From assembly GCF_036785885.1 (NCBI RefSeq), contig NC_092320.1:12029557-12093556 (forward strand): 64,000 bases of DNA, given 5' to 3'. A program made the position numbers and the translations under genes. The notes beneath the pieces are model-generated. The model saw only the letters and a program-made list of their open reading frames with translations. It ran no database searches and was not told where the DNA came from. This DNA comes from Coffea arabica (taxonomy: Eukaryota; Streptophyta; Magnoliopsida; Gentianales; Rubiaceae). This document shows positions 34,961-46,408 of the stretch, piece by piece. Positions within the stretch are counted from its first letter, which is position 1. Each line of letters begins with the position of its first letter.

Positions 34961-36913
34961 CCGGGTAACTTTGGAGAGCAGAGAAAGTCAGAAAGGTAAC
35001 CATGCTTGTGTGTTTGTGTGGGGGACGTATAAGAGCAAAAGCTATGCACGGGCACTGCAAGGAGCAGCTGATTTTCGTCATAACCAAAACAAAATTTCTA
35101 TACATAATGAATTATGACACTGACATTCAGCTGGATTTTTTAATGGAGAAAGGTCATATACATAGCATCATCAATTAGCTTCACCATACTTGCATCATGT
35201 GCATGCAGAACGTATGGAAGATGACAGGAAATATATGCAAGGTTGATACCTGAAAATATAATATATGTGAACTAAAAGGATACACGTAGAAATTTTGTTA
35301 CCCATAGAAAGATTAATATGTATATATTTGGAAGGCAGCTTCAAAGCCCAGACCAGTGTTATTTACCCTAATACTCTAATTCCTTAATTTTTTTTTTCAT
35401 TCCTCTCATAGCTTAATTAACACTGAAAAGAACGAATGCCAGAAAGATTTCTGCAAATGTATTTTGAGGATGACCAAACTATTTAACTATCAATTCATTC
35501 CAATTCCATATATCCCAATGTTTCCTATTACGATTTTCTGGAAGATGAGCGAAGGATTTTTTTTTCAATTCTTTCTATATATTTTTTGACAGAATAAGGA
35601 AAAACTCAAGGGCTATTTGAGACCAGGTCTGCAGCCATATAGACCTGGTTAATTTGCACAGCGTAGGTGCTGATAGCACGAATACGACATCACAGAGGAA
35701 AGGATGCACTGCAACTTAAAATTTGTAGTTGATTTTGAACGGTTGCATGCATGAATGGAGAAAAACGTATGTGTTATTAGCGTGATTCAAAGTCATGGTC
35801 GCGGTTGCGGTCATGGGCCAAACCGTTCCATATCGGTCGCGGTCTCGGCGAGACGCGAATTTTTAAAATATTTAATATTCTAAAAATTGTAAAAAATATG
35901 ATAAACAAAGATAATTTAAAAATTAGTAAAAATAATAAAAATTCAAGTTGACTTGGGATGACTCGAAGTCATTCGGTGTGACACGGTCGTTTCAACCTTT
36001 TACGGTAATGTTTCGGTGAGTCAAGTATCTCGGAATCGTATGGTCCCGATATCGTATCGAAAGGGCTCAAAATGGTGACGACTCAGACTCGGCCGAGTCT
36101 TTGAACCATGGTTATTAGCTACTTTTATATTAACTAAATTGTGATCAGGCAAACAATGCGTTGGTTACACTTCAATTTGTGTACATTCAGTCTTTAGCAC
36201 CTGACTTTTAGTCAGTGGAAACGTTAAGACAATAATCATGAGTTCTTTGATTAGATTCTGAATTTTTTTTCATTTTTTTCCCTTTTCAAGGCTATAAAAA
36301 TGAAAGAAAAAAATCTTCACAAACACGAAAATTGTGGTTCCATGTTCCAGAATTGTGATTCTTCAGCATTGTGCTGCTCTTCGAAAGTATTCTTAATGTA
36401 GGACAAATATGGCATTGCGCATGCATTATGTTGCAAAGGCAGTTTTCCGTTTCATAGTTTTATGTTTATGTTGGAAACTAAACCAAACCGGACGGTCATT
36501 CGGGGACATCGGATAGACCAAATCCGACGAGACTTAGAAGCTTCAATTGATTGACCCCGTGACGAATGCTTGATTTACTTAGGAAACTTGAGTGGGAGTT
36601 GTTTTAAACTTCTTTCTTCAGAAACTTGTGGTTGGTCTGCTAACTCGACTTGAAAAGAAATAAAACTTGCACGGGCAGTAACAAAAAGAAGAAAGAAGAG
36701 TTTCCTTTTTTGTTAGAAAATTTTTTACATTAGCAAACTTGGGTGCATATGCCAAATCATATGAGAATACAAATTCTAATTTTACAACGATTGTGTTAAA
36801 CAAAATTGATCCTAAACGGAAGGGAGAATCATATTCATGCCATCGCTTTCTGTATAAGCTTTCCCTTGACTATGGAGTCAAGCAGCATAAAACTTACCAC
36901 TAGAATATCAGAA
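34957..36913. repeat. Segmental duplication block D, cut at its right end by the RAD51-bearing locus
   Basis: Nearly collinear with block C (29041-30660). Homology runs to agaatatcagaa (about 36902-36913), after which block C and block E continue with gttgg while this copy switches directly to a RAD51 exon. It contains a 330-bp MITE (35781-36110) not present in C. Confidence 0.85.
35781..36110. mobile_element. hAT-type MITE, 330 bp, with 8-bp target-site duplication
   Basis: Flanked by gttattag at 35773-35780 and 36111-36118. The termini cgtgattcaaag and (reverse complement) catggttcaaag are short inverted repeats. G+C-rich ends with cg-rich phrases surround an A+T-rich centre. Block C reads through the site (gtgttaggtac near 29871), confirming an insertion. 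Non-coding. Confidence 0.75.
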
Positions 36914-36914
36914 A

Positions 36915-37499
36915 TTTGCTCTTACGATTGTGGATAGTGCTACAGCTCTCTATAGGACAGATTTTTCTGGGAGGGGAGAGTTGTCAGCCAGGCAAATGCA
37001 TTTAGCAAAGTTCTTGAGGAGCCTTCAGAAATTAGCAGATGAGGTACAGTTCTTTATCCACTTTTGACTTTAGAATTCATACTAGGGGCCTGTCTAAACG
37101 TTAGCTTCAATTGGAGTTTTGTGCTCAACTGTTGGAAGACTTGATATTCATTCAACATCCTAGTTCTGTTTGCAGTTTGGCGTGGCTGTTGTGATTACCA
37201 ACAAGTTGTTGCCCAAGTGGATGGTTCTGCCATTTTTGCTGGGCCACAAATCAAACCTATTGGTGGCAACATCATGGCCCATGCTACAACAACAAGGTAT
37301 GCATATGCTTCTAGTGATTTTTTTTTGCTGATACACCGCTGAAGAATTAAAAACGTTTCGGTATCCTACTGACAGGCTTGCTCTTAGAAAGGGAAGGGCT
37401 GAGGAGCGCATTTGTAAAGTAATTAGCTCTCCATGCTTAGCTGAAGCTAAAGCTAGGTTTCAAATTTCTCCTGAGGGCGTAACTGATGTCAAGGACTAA
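36915..37499 (+). pseudogene. RAD51: RAD51 3' fragment: last three coding exons, frameshifted
   Basis: RAD51 is the eukaryotic RecA-like recombinase for homologous recombination. Three exons are readable: 36915-37043 (Walker-B-type [20 protein letters not shown] through KLADE), 37176-37296 (FGVAVVITN, then after the frameshift the RAD51 residues from [17 protein letters not shown] to AHATTTR) and 37376-37499 ([18 protein letters not shown] through EGVTDVKD and stop). Exon junctions have GT donors and AG acceptors. The second exon is 121 bases instead of the expected 122: after ATT ACC AAC one base is missing before the codons for QVVAQ, so the frame breaks. All upstream RAD51 exons (N-terminal domain and Walker A) are absent. 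It directly abuts block D. It is a captured gene piece, not a functional RAD51. Confidence 0.92.
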
Positions 37500-37556
37500 T
37501 CCTCTTTATTGAACGTTGCCAAAGATCTTACCCCCCCCCCCTTTTTTTTTGCTTTT

Positions 37557-40500
37557 CAGTTTAGCTTTGTGCATTCTATTGTAAAAGGTACAGTTTCTGT
37601 CACTTTTTAAGATTTTTTTTTCTGGGTAAAGAGGATCTGTTTTTGTATCATTGAGCATATTACATCTTGGTGCTGATTTTTACTTGTAACTACAAGAAGG
37701 CAAATTGAAAATCTTGTAGATTTGTCCTTGTAAATGCTATTTGCTGTTCTTCATTACTTGTCGGTCTTCTGTAACACAAGTTTCTTCTACTACTAAATGC
37801 TCGAGATTCAGTAATAGTAGTATTGTATGTATCAAGATAAAAAGATCTGGTATTTTGCTTGAAAATAAGAAAGACAGAAACAGAGTACAACAAGACTTTT
37901 AAGGAGGAGGGGATTCTGAAATTTTAGTCCATTATCGTTAGATCCACAGCCATTCAAGAGTCTCGATAAGACACCAATGGCCATTCAAGAAAAACAACTC
38001 TTGCACCCTATCCTCAAAGCATAAATAAACTCCGTCAGCAATCAGTTTCCTTTCTCAATATCCACAACTATCATCTTGGAAAAAAGTGCTACAATTCTTA
38101 ACCTCCAAACATTTTAAATTATGTCCAACCAAAGCTTGCCTTCATATGGTGTCTCATTCATTAACAAACATGTGCAATTTTATTTTTGAATTAACTCTGT
38201 GGAATATAAGAGCAAACTCAACCCATATGCAGAAAATATAAGAGTCTAAGGTTTATTTGGACTGATTATTACCATTTGAAGAATATGTATATGAAAGATA
38301 TCTAGACTAGCAATCTTTTAGAGTGAGTAATGCATAAAGAACTTCAGGTTCCACAGACGAGTATTCCTCGTGCATAAGCATTTGCAGTAATGGAAAGCAA
38401 AATTGACCAAACCAACTTCATTGCCATCCATAATTGCCCAATAGATACTCAGTAACACATCAAGTAAAAATCAAGTAAGCAAGAGAGGTCAAAAAAAGGA
38501 AAAATATATCATTACGAAGAGTCTGACGAGTTTAACAGTGCATTCATTTACAGCCATAACATTACCATTTCTCAGAGATAACATCAGCAAACAGATACCA
38601 ACACGAATTTTAACACTGGACCTGCAACTTATGGATTAGCTCGCTCGCCTTCAAAAAAACACATAATACCTGCATGAACACATTAAAAAACAGGAATCAG
38701 CCATCCCAGCAGAATTTACAACAGAATTACAGTACCTTGTACTTTGTGTACCAGTGGCACCACCAGGGAAGCCATCCCAGCAGCTGTCTCGGTGTCAGCA
38801 ACCCTTTCCGCAGCAGAGGGTCCTGGACTCGACAGCGGCCACAACAGCAGCAATAGCAGCAGGTTCCACGTATGGAATGATAGCGGAAGAAGGATCCATG
38901 AATACAATTTTAGATCCGCCCAACTCCCGGATTTGTTCACTAAGCACCGTGAGCTGCTGATGCCTAGGGTTCAGCCTCTGCATCAAGTCCGCCAATTCAG
39001 AAACCAAAGATTCCGGAACGGCATCATTGCCATCCAGAAGAAGTGCCTTTTGGTTCAACTCTTCAATAACTTCATCGGTCTCCGACAGAAGTCGGACGAC
39101 CTAATTCCTCGTATTCATGGTTGACTGCACTCTACCAGCGATTGCATCCATCTTCCGTTTTCTTTCCATTTGATCATGAAGTACAGTGAATTTTCTTAAC
39201 AGATCCTCAGCATCAGAACGCAGGACCCTAAGCCCTTCCATCATTATCTCTCTGCTCTGCCGGACTTCTCCGGGTAGTTCGTACGCCTGAAATCAGTTTA
39301 GCTTTGTGCATTCTATTGTAAAAGGTACAGTTTCTGTCACTTTTTAAGATTTTTTTTTCTGGGTAAAGAGGATCTGTTTTTGTATCATTGAGCATATTAC
39401 ATCTTGGTGCTGATTTTTACTTGTAACTACAAGAAGGCAAATTGAAAATCTTGTAGATTTGTCCTTGTAAATGCTATTTGCTGTTCTTCATTACTTGTCG
39501 GTCTTCTGTAACACAAGTTTCTTCTACTACTAAATGCTCGAGATTCAGTAATAGTAGTATTGTATGTATCAAGATAAAAAGATCTGGTATTTTGCTTGAA
39601 AATAAGAAAGACAGAAACAGAGTACAACAAGACTTTTAAGGAGGAGGGGATTCTGAAATTTTAGTCCATTATCGTTAGATCCACAGCCATTCAAGAGTCT
39701 CGATAAGACACCAATGGCCATTCAAGAAAAACAACTCTTGCACCCTATCCTCAAAGCATAAATAAACTCCGTCAGCAATCAGTTTCCTTTCTCAATATCC
39801 ACAACTATCATCTTGGAAAAAAGTGCTACAATTCTTAACCTCCAAACATTTTAAATTATGTCCAACCAAAGCTTGCCTTCATATGGTGTCTCATTCATTA
39901 ACAAACATGTGCAATTTTATTTTTGAATTAACTCTGTGGAATATAAGAGCAAACTCAACCCATATGCAGAAAATATAAGAGTCTAAGGTTTATTTGGACT
40001 GATTATTACCATTTGAAGAATATGTATATGAAAGATATCTAGACTAGCAATCTTTTAGAGTGAGTAATGCATAAAGAACTTCAGGTTCCACAGACGAGTA
40101 TTCCTCGTGCATAAGCATTTGCAGTAATGGAAAGCAAAATTGACCAAACCAACTTCATTGCCATCCATAATTGCCCAATAGATACTCAGTAACACATCAA
40201 GTAAAAATCAAGTAAGCAAGAGAGGTCAAAAAAAGGAAAAATATATCATTACGAAGAGTCTGACGAGTTTAACAGTGCATTCATTTACAGCCATAGCATT
40301 ACCATTTCTCAGAGATAACATCAGCAAACAGATACCAACACGAATTTTAACACTGGACCTGCAACTTATGGATTAGCTCGCTCGCCTTCAAAAAAACACA
40401 TAATACCTGCATGAACACATTAAAAAACAGGAATCAGCCATCCCAGCAGAATTTACAACAGAATTACAGTACCTTGTACTTTGTGTACCAGTGGCACCAC

Positions 40501-41030
40501 CAGGGAAGCCATCCCAGCAGCTGTCTCGGTGTCAGCAACCCTTTCCGCAGCAGAGGGTCCTGGACTCGACAGCGGCCATAACAGCAGCAACAGCAGCAGG
40601 TTCCACGTATGGAATGATAGCGGAAGAAGGATCCATGAATACAATTTTAGATCCGCCCAACTCCCGGATTTGTTCACTAAGCACCGTGAGCTGCTGATGC
40701 CTAGGGTTCAGCCTCTGCATCAAGTCCGCCAATTCAGAAACCAAAGATTCCGGAACGGCATCATTGCCATCCAGAAGAAGTGCCTTTTGGTTCAACTCTT
40801 CAATAACTTCATCGGTCTCCGACAGAAGTCGGACGACCTAATTCCTCGTATTCATGGTTGACTGCACTCTACCAGCGATTGCATCCATCTTCCGTTTTCT
40901 TTCCATTTGATCATGAAGTACAGTGAATTTTCTTAACAGATCCTCAGCATCAGAACGCAGGACCCTAAGCCCTTCCATCATTATCTCTCTGCTCTGCCGG
41001 ACTTCTCCGGGTAGTTCGTACGCCTGAAAT
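37557..41030 (+). repeat. Direct tandem duplication, two 1737-bp units
   Basis: Unit 1 is 37557-39293 and unit 2 is 39294-41030. They are almost identical, with only a handful of substitutions noticed over 1.7 kb. At the junction the module sequence ...gcctgaaat is joined to cagtttagctttg, which is the RAD51 3' flank. Unit 2 then continues past the breakpoint into the rest of the module. The near-identity implies a recent event or gene conversion. Confidence 0.9.
38629..39293 (-). pseudogene. Coiled-coil-like module 1 (minus, N-terminally cut)
   Basis: Derived from an unrecognised gene encoding a helical, charged protein (family motifs RQSREIMMEGL, LLRKFTVLHDR, VRLLSETDEVIEELNQKALL, LADLMQRLNPRHQQL). 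This copy begins at the 1737-bp duplication breakpoint, so it lacks the first about 20 residues. It has a stop in place of Gln (TRN-stop-VV). A short intron and a C-terminal exon ending in FEGERANP-stop are recognisable downstream. Confidence 0.8.
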
Positions 41031-41076
41031 CGGGGTATGAAAGTATCGATTTGTTCAATTAAAGAACCGAGTGCAG
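40366..41076 (-). pseudogene. Coiled-coil-like module 2 (minus)
   Basis: Almost identical to module 1 and carries the same Gln-to-stop change, but extends to the N-terminal boundary at the head-to-head spacer. It pairs with module 3, which is inverted relative to it. Confidence 0.8.
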
Positions 41077-41183
41077 AAAAAAATCACAGCGATGATAGTC
41101 GGTCCTTTCTCATGAGTTGTGACTACTAGTGTCGACCCTATTAATGATTCCGACTATGATTAGAGACTGTTTGAAGTGAAAAT
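41077..41183. repeat. Head-to-head spacer of modules 2/3, inverted relative to all other spacers
   Basis: This 107-bp spacer equals the reverse complement of the spacer at 43341-43447 between modules 4 and 5, with few differences. It begins aaaaaaatcacagcgatgat here, where the other spacers end with the complement of that sequence. Confidence 0.88.
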
Positions 41184-41894
41184 CTGCACTTGATTCTTCA
41201 ATTGAACAAATCGATACTTTCATACCCCGATTTCAGGAGTACGAACTGCCCGGAGACGTCCGACAGAGCAGAGAGATAATAATGGAAGGGCTTAGGGTCC
41301 TGCGTTCTGATGCTGAGGATCTGTTAAAAAAATTCACTGTACTTCATGATTGAATGGAAAGAAAACGGAAGATGGATGCAATCGCAGGTAGAGTGCAGTC
41401 AACCATGAATACGAGGAATCAGGTCGTTCGACTTCTGTCGGAGACCGATGAAATTATTGAAGAGTTGAACCAAAAGGCGCTTCTTCTGGATGGCAATGAT
41501 GCAGTTTCGGAATCTTTGGATTCTGAATTGGCGGACTTGATGCAGAGGTTGAACCCTAGGCATCAGCTGCTTACGGTGCTTAGTGAACAAATCCGGGAGT
41601 TGGGCAGATCTGAAATAGTATTCGTGGATCATTCTTCCGCTATCATTCCATACGTGGAACCTGCTGCTATTGCTGCTGTTGTGGCCGCTGTCGAGTCCAG
41701 GACCCTCTGCTGTGGAGAGGGTTGCTGACACCGAGACAGCTGCTGGAATGGCTTCCCTGGTGGTGCCACTGGTACACAAAGTACAAGGTACTCTAATTCT
41801 GTTGTAAATTCTGCTGGGATGGCTGATTCCTGTTTTTTAATGTGTTCATGCAGGTATTATGTGTTTTTTTGAAGGCGAGCAAGCTAATCCATAA
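41184..41894 (+). pseudogene. Coiled-coil-like module 3 (plus)
   Basis: Plus-strand copy. A CGA-to-TGA change stops the frame after LHD (just before MERKRKMD at 41354). The downstream part remains open to the shared frame break near the C-terminus. A tail-to-tail junction with module 4 is at about 42040/42041. Confidence 0.8.
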
Positions 41895-42638
41895 GATGCA
41901 GGTCCAGTGTTAAAATTCGTATTGGTATCTGTTTGCTGATGTTATCTCTGAGAAATGGTAATGTTATGGCTGTAAATGAATACACTGTTAAACTCGTCAG
42001 TTTCTTCGTAATAATCTATTTTTCCTTTTTTTGACCTCACTCCGTCAGCAATCAGTTTCCTTTCTCAATATCCACAACTATCATCCTGGAAAAAAGTGCT
42101 ACAATTCTTAACCTCCAAGCATTTTAAATTATGTCCAACCAAAGCTTGCCTTCATATGGTGTCTCATTCATTAACAAACACGTGCAATTTTATTTTTGAA
42201 TTAACTCTGTGAAATATAAGAGCAAACTCAACCCATATGCAGAAAACATAAGAGTCTAAGGTTTATTTGGACTGATTATTACCATTTGAAGAATATGTAC
42301 ATGAAAGATATCAAGACTAGCAATCTTTTAGAGTGAGTAATGCATAAAGAACTTCAGGTTCCACAGACGAGTATTCCTCGTGCATAAGCATTTGCAGTAA
42401 TGGAAAGTAAAGTTGACCAAACCAACTTCATTGCCATCCACAATTGCCCAATAGATACTCAGTAACACATCAAGTAAAAATCAAGTAAGCAAGAGAGGTC
42501 AAAAAAAGAAAAAATAGATCATTACGAAGAGTCTGACGAGTTTAACAGTGCATTCATTTACAGCCATAGCATTACCATTTCTCAGAGATAACATCAGCAA
42601 ACAGATACCAACACGAATTTTAACACTGAACCTGCAAC

Positions 42639-43340
42639 TTATGGATTAGCTCGCTCGCCTTCAAAAAAACACATAATACCTGCATGAACACATTAAAAAA
42701 CAGGAATCAGCCATCCCAGCAGAATTTACAACAGAATTACAGTACCTTGTACTTTGTGTACCAGTGGCACCACCAGGGAAGCCATCCCAGCAGCTGTCTC
42801 GGTGTCAGCAACCCTCTCCCCAGCAGAGGGCCCGGGACTCGACAGCGGCCACATCAGCAGCAGGTTCCACGTATGGAATGATAGCGGAAGAAGGATCCAC
42901 GAATACTATTTCAGATCCGCCCAACTCCCGAATTTGTTCACTAAGCACCGTGAGCTGCTGATGCCTAGGGTTCAGCCTCTGCATCAAGTCCGCCAATTCA
43001 GAATCCAAAGATTCCGGAACGGCATCATTGCCATCCAGAAGAAGCGCCTTTTGGTTCAACTCTTCAATAACTTCATCGGTCTCCGATAGAAGTCGGACGA
43101 CCTGATTCCTCGTATTCATGGTTGACTGCACTCTACCAGCGATTGCATCCATCTTCCGTTTTCTTTCCATTCGATCATGAAGTACAGTGAATTTTCTTAA
43201 CAGATCCTCAGCATCAGAACGCAGGACCCTAAGCCCTTCCATCATTATCTCTCTGCTCTGTCGGACGTCTCCGGGCAATTCGTACGCCTGAAATCGGGGT
43301 AGGAAAGTATCGATTTGTTCAATTAAAGAACCAAGTGCAG
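42639..43340 (-). pseudogene. Coiled-coil-like module 4 (minus), longest-frame type
   Basis: The main exon frame is fully open from the spacer through ALGSLIEQIDTFLPRF, YELPGDVRQSREIMMEGLRV and DAEDLLRKFTVLHDRMER to VDPSSAIIPYVEPAA, and ends ...RALCWGEGC-stop. That stop is probably not the original C-terminus: another frame continues as ERVADTETAAGMASLVVPLV and, after a GT-AG intron of about 65 bases, GIMCFFEGERANP-stop. The helical, charged composition suggests a coiled coil. No family is recognised. An open frame continues about 17 codons into the spacer. Confidence 0.7.
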
Positions 43341-43447
43341 ATCTCCACTTCAAACAGTCTCTAATCATAGTCGGAATCATTAATAGGGTCGACACTAGTA
43401 GTCACAATTCACGAGAAAGGACCGACTATCATCGCTGGGGTTTTTTT

Positions 43448-44144
43448 CTGCAATTGGTTCTTTAATTGAACAAATCGATACTTTCATACCCTGATTTCAG
43501 GCGTACGAACTGCCCCGAGACGTCCGGCAGAGCAGAGAGATAATGATGGAAGGGCTTAGGGTCCTGCGTTCTGACAAGAAAATTCACTGTACTTCATAAT
43601 CGAATGGAAAGAAAATGGAAGATGGATGCAATCGCTGGTAGAGTGCAGTCAACCATGAATACGAGGAATCAGGTCGTCCGACTTCTGTCGGAGACCGATG
43701 AAGTTATTAAAGAGTTGAACCAAAAGGCGCTTCTTCTGGATGGCAATTATGCTGTTCCGGAATCTTTGGATTATGAATTGGCGGACTTGATGCAGAGGCT
43801 GAACCGTAGGCATTAGCTGCTCACGGTGCTTAGTGAACAAATCCGGGAGTTGGGCGGATCTGAAATAGAATTCGTGGATCCTTCTTCCGCTATCATTGCA
43901 TACGTGGAACCTGCTGCTGTTGCGGCTGTTGTGGCCGCTGTCGAGTCCAGGACCCTCTGCCGGGGAGAGGGTTGCTGACACCGAGACAGATGCTGGGATG
44001 GCTTCCCTGGTGGTGCCACTGGTACACAAAGTACAAGGTACTGTAATTCTATTGTAAATTCTGCTGGGATGGCTGATTCCTGTTTTTTAATGTGTTCATG
44101 CAGGTATTATGTGTTTTTTTTAAGGCGAGCGAGCTAATCCATAA
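43448..44144 (+). pseudogene. Coiled-coil-like module 5 (plus), degraded
   Basis: A 14-base deletion removes the codons after LRSD (cgttctgacaagaaaattc), and CAG-to-TAG gives a stop after NRRH. Both lesions recur in module 13, so modules 5 and 13 share an ancestor. Confidence 0.8.
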
Positions 44145-44888
44145 GTTGCAGGTCCAGTGTTAAAATTCGTGTTTGTATCTGTTTGCTGATGTTATCTCTG
44201 AGAAATGGTAATGCTATGGCTGTAAATGAATGCACTGTTAAACTCGTCAGACTATTCGTAATGATCTATTTTTCCTTTTTTTGACCTCACTCCGTCAGCA
44301 ATCAGTTTTCTTTCTCAATATCCGCAACTATCATCCTGAAAAAAAGTGCTACAATTCTTAATCTCCAAGCATTTTAAATTATGTCCAACCAAAGCTTGCC
44401 TTCATATGGTGTCTCATTCATTAACAAACATGTGCAATTTTATTTTTGAATTAATTCTGTGGAATATAAGAGCAAACTCAACCCATATGCAGAAAACATA
44501 AGAGTCTAAGGTTTATTTGGACTGATTATTACCATTTGAAGAATATGTATATGAAAGATATCTAGACTAGCAATCTTTTAGAGTGAGTAATGCATAAAGA
44601 ACTTCAGGTTCCACCGACGAGTATTCCTCGTGCATAAGCATTTGCAGTAATGGAAAGCAACGTTGACCAAACCAACTTCATTGCCATCCACAATTGGCCA
44701 ATAGATACTCAGTAACACATCAAGTAAAAATCAAGTAAGCAAGAGAGGTCAAAAAAAGGAAAAATATATCATTACGAAGAGTCTGACGAGTTTAACAGTG
44801 CATTCATTTACAGCCATAGCATTACCATTTCTCAAAGATAACATCGGCAAACAGATACCAGCACGAATTTTAACACTGGACCTGCAAC

Positions 44889-45590
44889 TTATGGATTAGC
44901 TCGCTCGCCTTCAAAAAAACACATAATACCTGCATGAACACATTAAAAAACAGGAATCAGCCATCCCAGCAGAATTTACAACAGAATTACAGTACCTTGT
45001 ACTTTGTGTACCAGTGGCACCACCAGGGAAGCCATCCCAGCAGCTGTCTCGGTGTCAGCAACCCTCTCCCCAGCAGAGGGTCCTGGACTCGACAGCGGCC
45101 ACATCAGCAGCAGGTTCCACGTATGGAATGATAGCGGAAGAAGAATCCACGAATACTATTTCAGATCCGTCCAACTCCCGGATTTGTTCACCAAACATCG
45201 TGAGCTGCTGATGCCTAGGGTTCAGCCTCTGCATCAAGTCCGCCAATTCAGAATCCAAAGATTCCGGAACGGCGTCATTGCCTTGTAGAAGAAGCGCCTT
45301 TTGGTTCAACTCTTCAATAACTTCATCGGTCTCCGACAAAAGTCGGACAACCTGATTCCTCGTATTCATGGTTGACTGCACTCTACCAGCGATTGCATCC
45401 ATCTTCCGTTTTCTTTCCATTCGATCATGAAATACAGTGAATTTTCTTAATAGATCCTCAGCATCAGAACGCAGGACCATAAGCCCTTCCATCATTATCT
45501 CTCTGCTCTGCCGGACGTCTCCGGGCAGTTCGTATGCCTGAAATCGGGGTATGAAAGTATCGATTTGTTCAATTAAAGAACCAAGTGCAG
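44889..45590 (-). pseudogene. Coiled-coil-like module 6 (minus), open main frame
   Basis: Open like module 4, but with the variant LDGSEIVFVDSSSAI shared with module 12, and LLQGNDAV where most copies have LLDGNDAV. It ends with the common frame-breaking C-terminus. Confidence 0.75.
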
Positions 45591-45697
45591 ATCTCCACTT
45601 CAAACAGTCTATAATCATAGTCGAAATCAATAATAGGGTCGACACTAGCAGTCACAACTCCCGAGAAAGGACCGACTATCATCGTTGGGGTTTTTTT

Positions 45698-46408
45698 CTG
45701 CACTTGGTTCTTTAATTGAACAAATCGATACTTTCGTACCCCGATTTCAGGCGTACGAACTGCCCGGAGACGTCCGTCAGAGCAGAGAGATAATGATGGA
45801 AGGGCTTAGGGTCATGCGTTCTGATGCTGAGGATCTGTTAAGAAAATTCACTGTACTTCATGATCGAATCGAAAGAAAACGGAAGATGGATGCAATCGCT
45901 GGTAGAGTGCAGTCAACCATGAATAGGAGGAATCAGGTCGTCCGACTTCTGTCGGAGACCGATGAAATTATTGAAGAGTTGAACCAAAAGGCGCTTCTTC
46001 CGGATGGCAATGATGCCGTTCCGGAATCTTTGGATTCTGAATTGGCGGACTTGATGCAGAGGCTGAACCCTAGGCATCAGCTGCTCACGGTGCTTAGTGA
46101 ACAAATCCGGGAGTTGGGCGGATCTGAAATTGTATTCGTGGATCCTTCTTCCGCTATCATTCCATACGTGGAACCTGCTGCTGTTGCTGCTGTTATGGCC
46201 GCTGTCGAGTCCAGGACCCTCTGCTGCGGAAAGGGTTGCTGACACCGAGACAGCTGCTGGGATGGCTTCCCTGGTGGTGCCACTGGTACACAAAGTACAA
46301 GGTACTGTAATTCTATTGTAAATTCTGCTGGGATGGCTGATTCCTGTTTTTTAATGTGTTCATGCAGGTATTATGGGTTTTTTTGAAGGCGAGCGAGCTA
46401 ATCCATAA
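45698..46408 (+). pseudogene. Coiled-coil-like module 7 (plus), open main frame
   Basis: Open from SALGSLIEQIDTF to the common frame break. It carries the variants MNRRN and LLPDGNDAV that also mark module 9. The alternative C-terminal frame continues through VADTETAAGMASLVVPLVHK. Confidence 0.75.

Larger units (their letters stand above)
42041..44290. repeat. Dyad repeat unit 4/5 (2250 bp)
   Basis: One minus module followed by one plus module, separated by the 107-bp spacer. The unit boundary is the tail-to-tail junction tgacctcac|tccgtcagca. Equivalent units are 44291-46554 (2264 bp), 46555-55034 (2265 bp without the two transposons), 55035-57290 (2256 bp) and 57291 to about 59525. Confidence 0.88.

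Noticed and set aside
36915..37499. A functional RAD51 or DMC1 gene
   Set aside because: The upstream exons are absent and the middle exon has a one-base loss. The sequence (FGVAVVITN, then EGVTDVKD) fits RAD51 rather than DMC1.
38744..39124. Long frames antisense to every coiled-coil module (up to 126 codons, CTSGTTREAIPAAVSVSATL type)
   Set aside because: They mirror the module coding strand, begin at non-ATG codons, and recur only because the modules recur. The sense frames have splice sites and helical composition.
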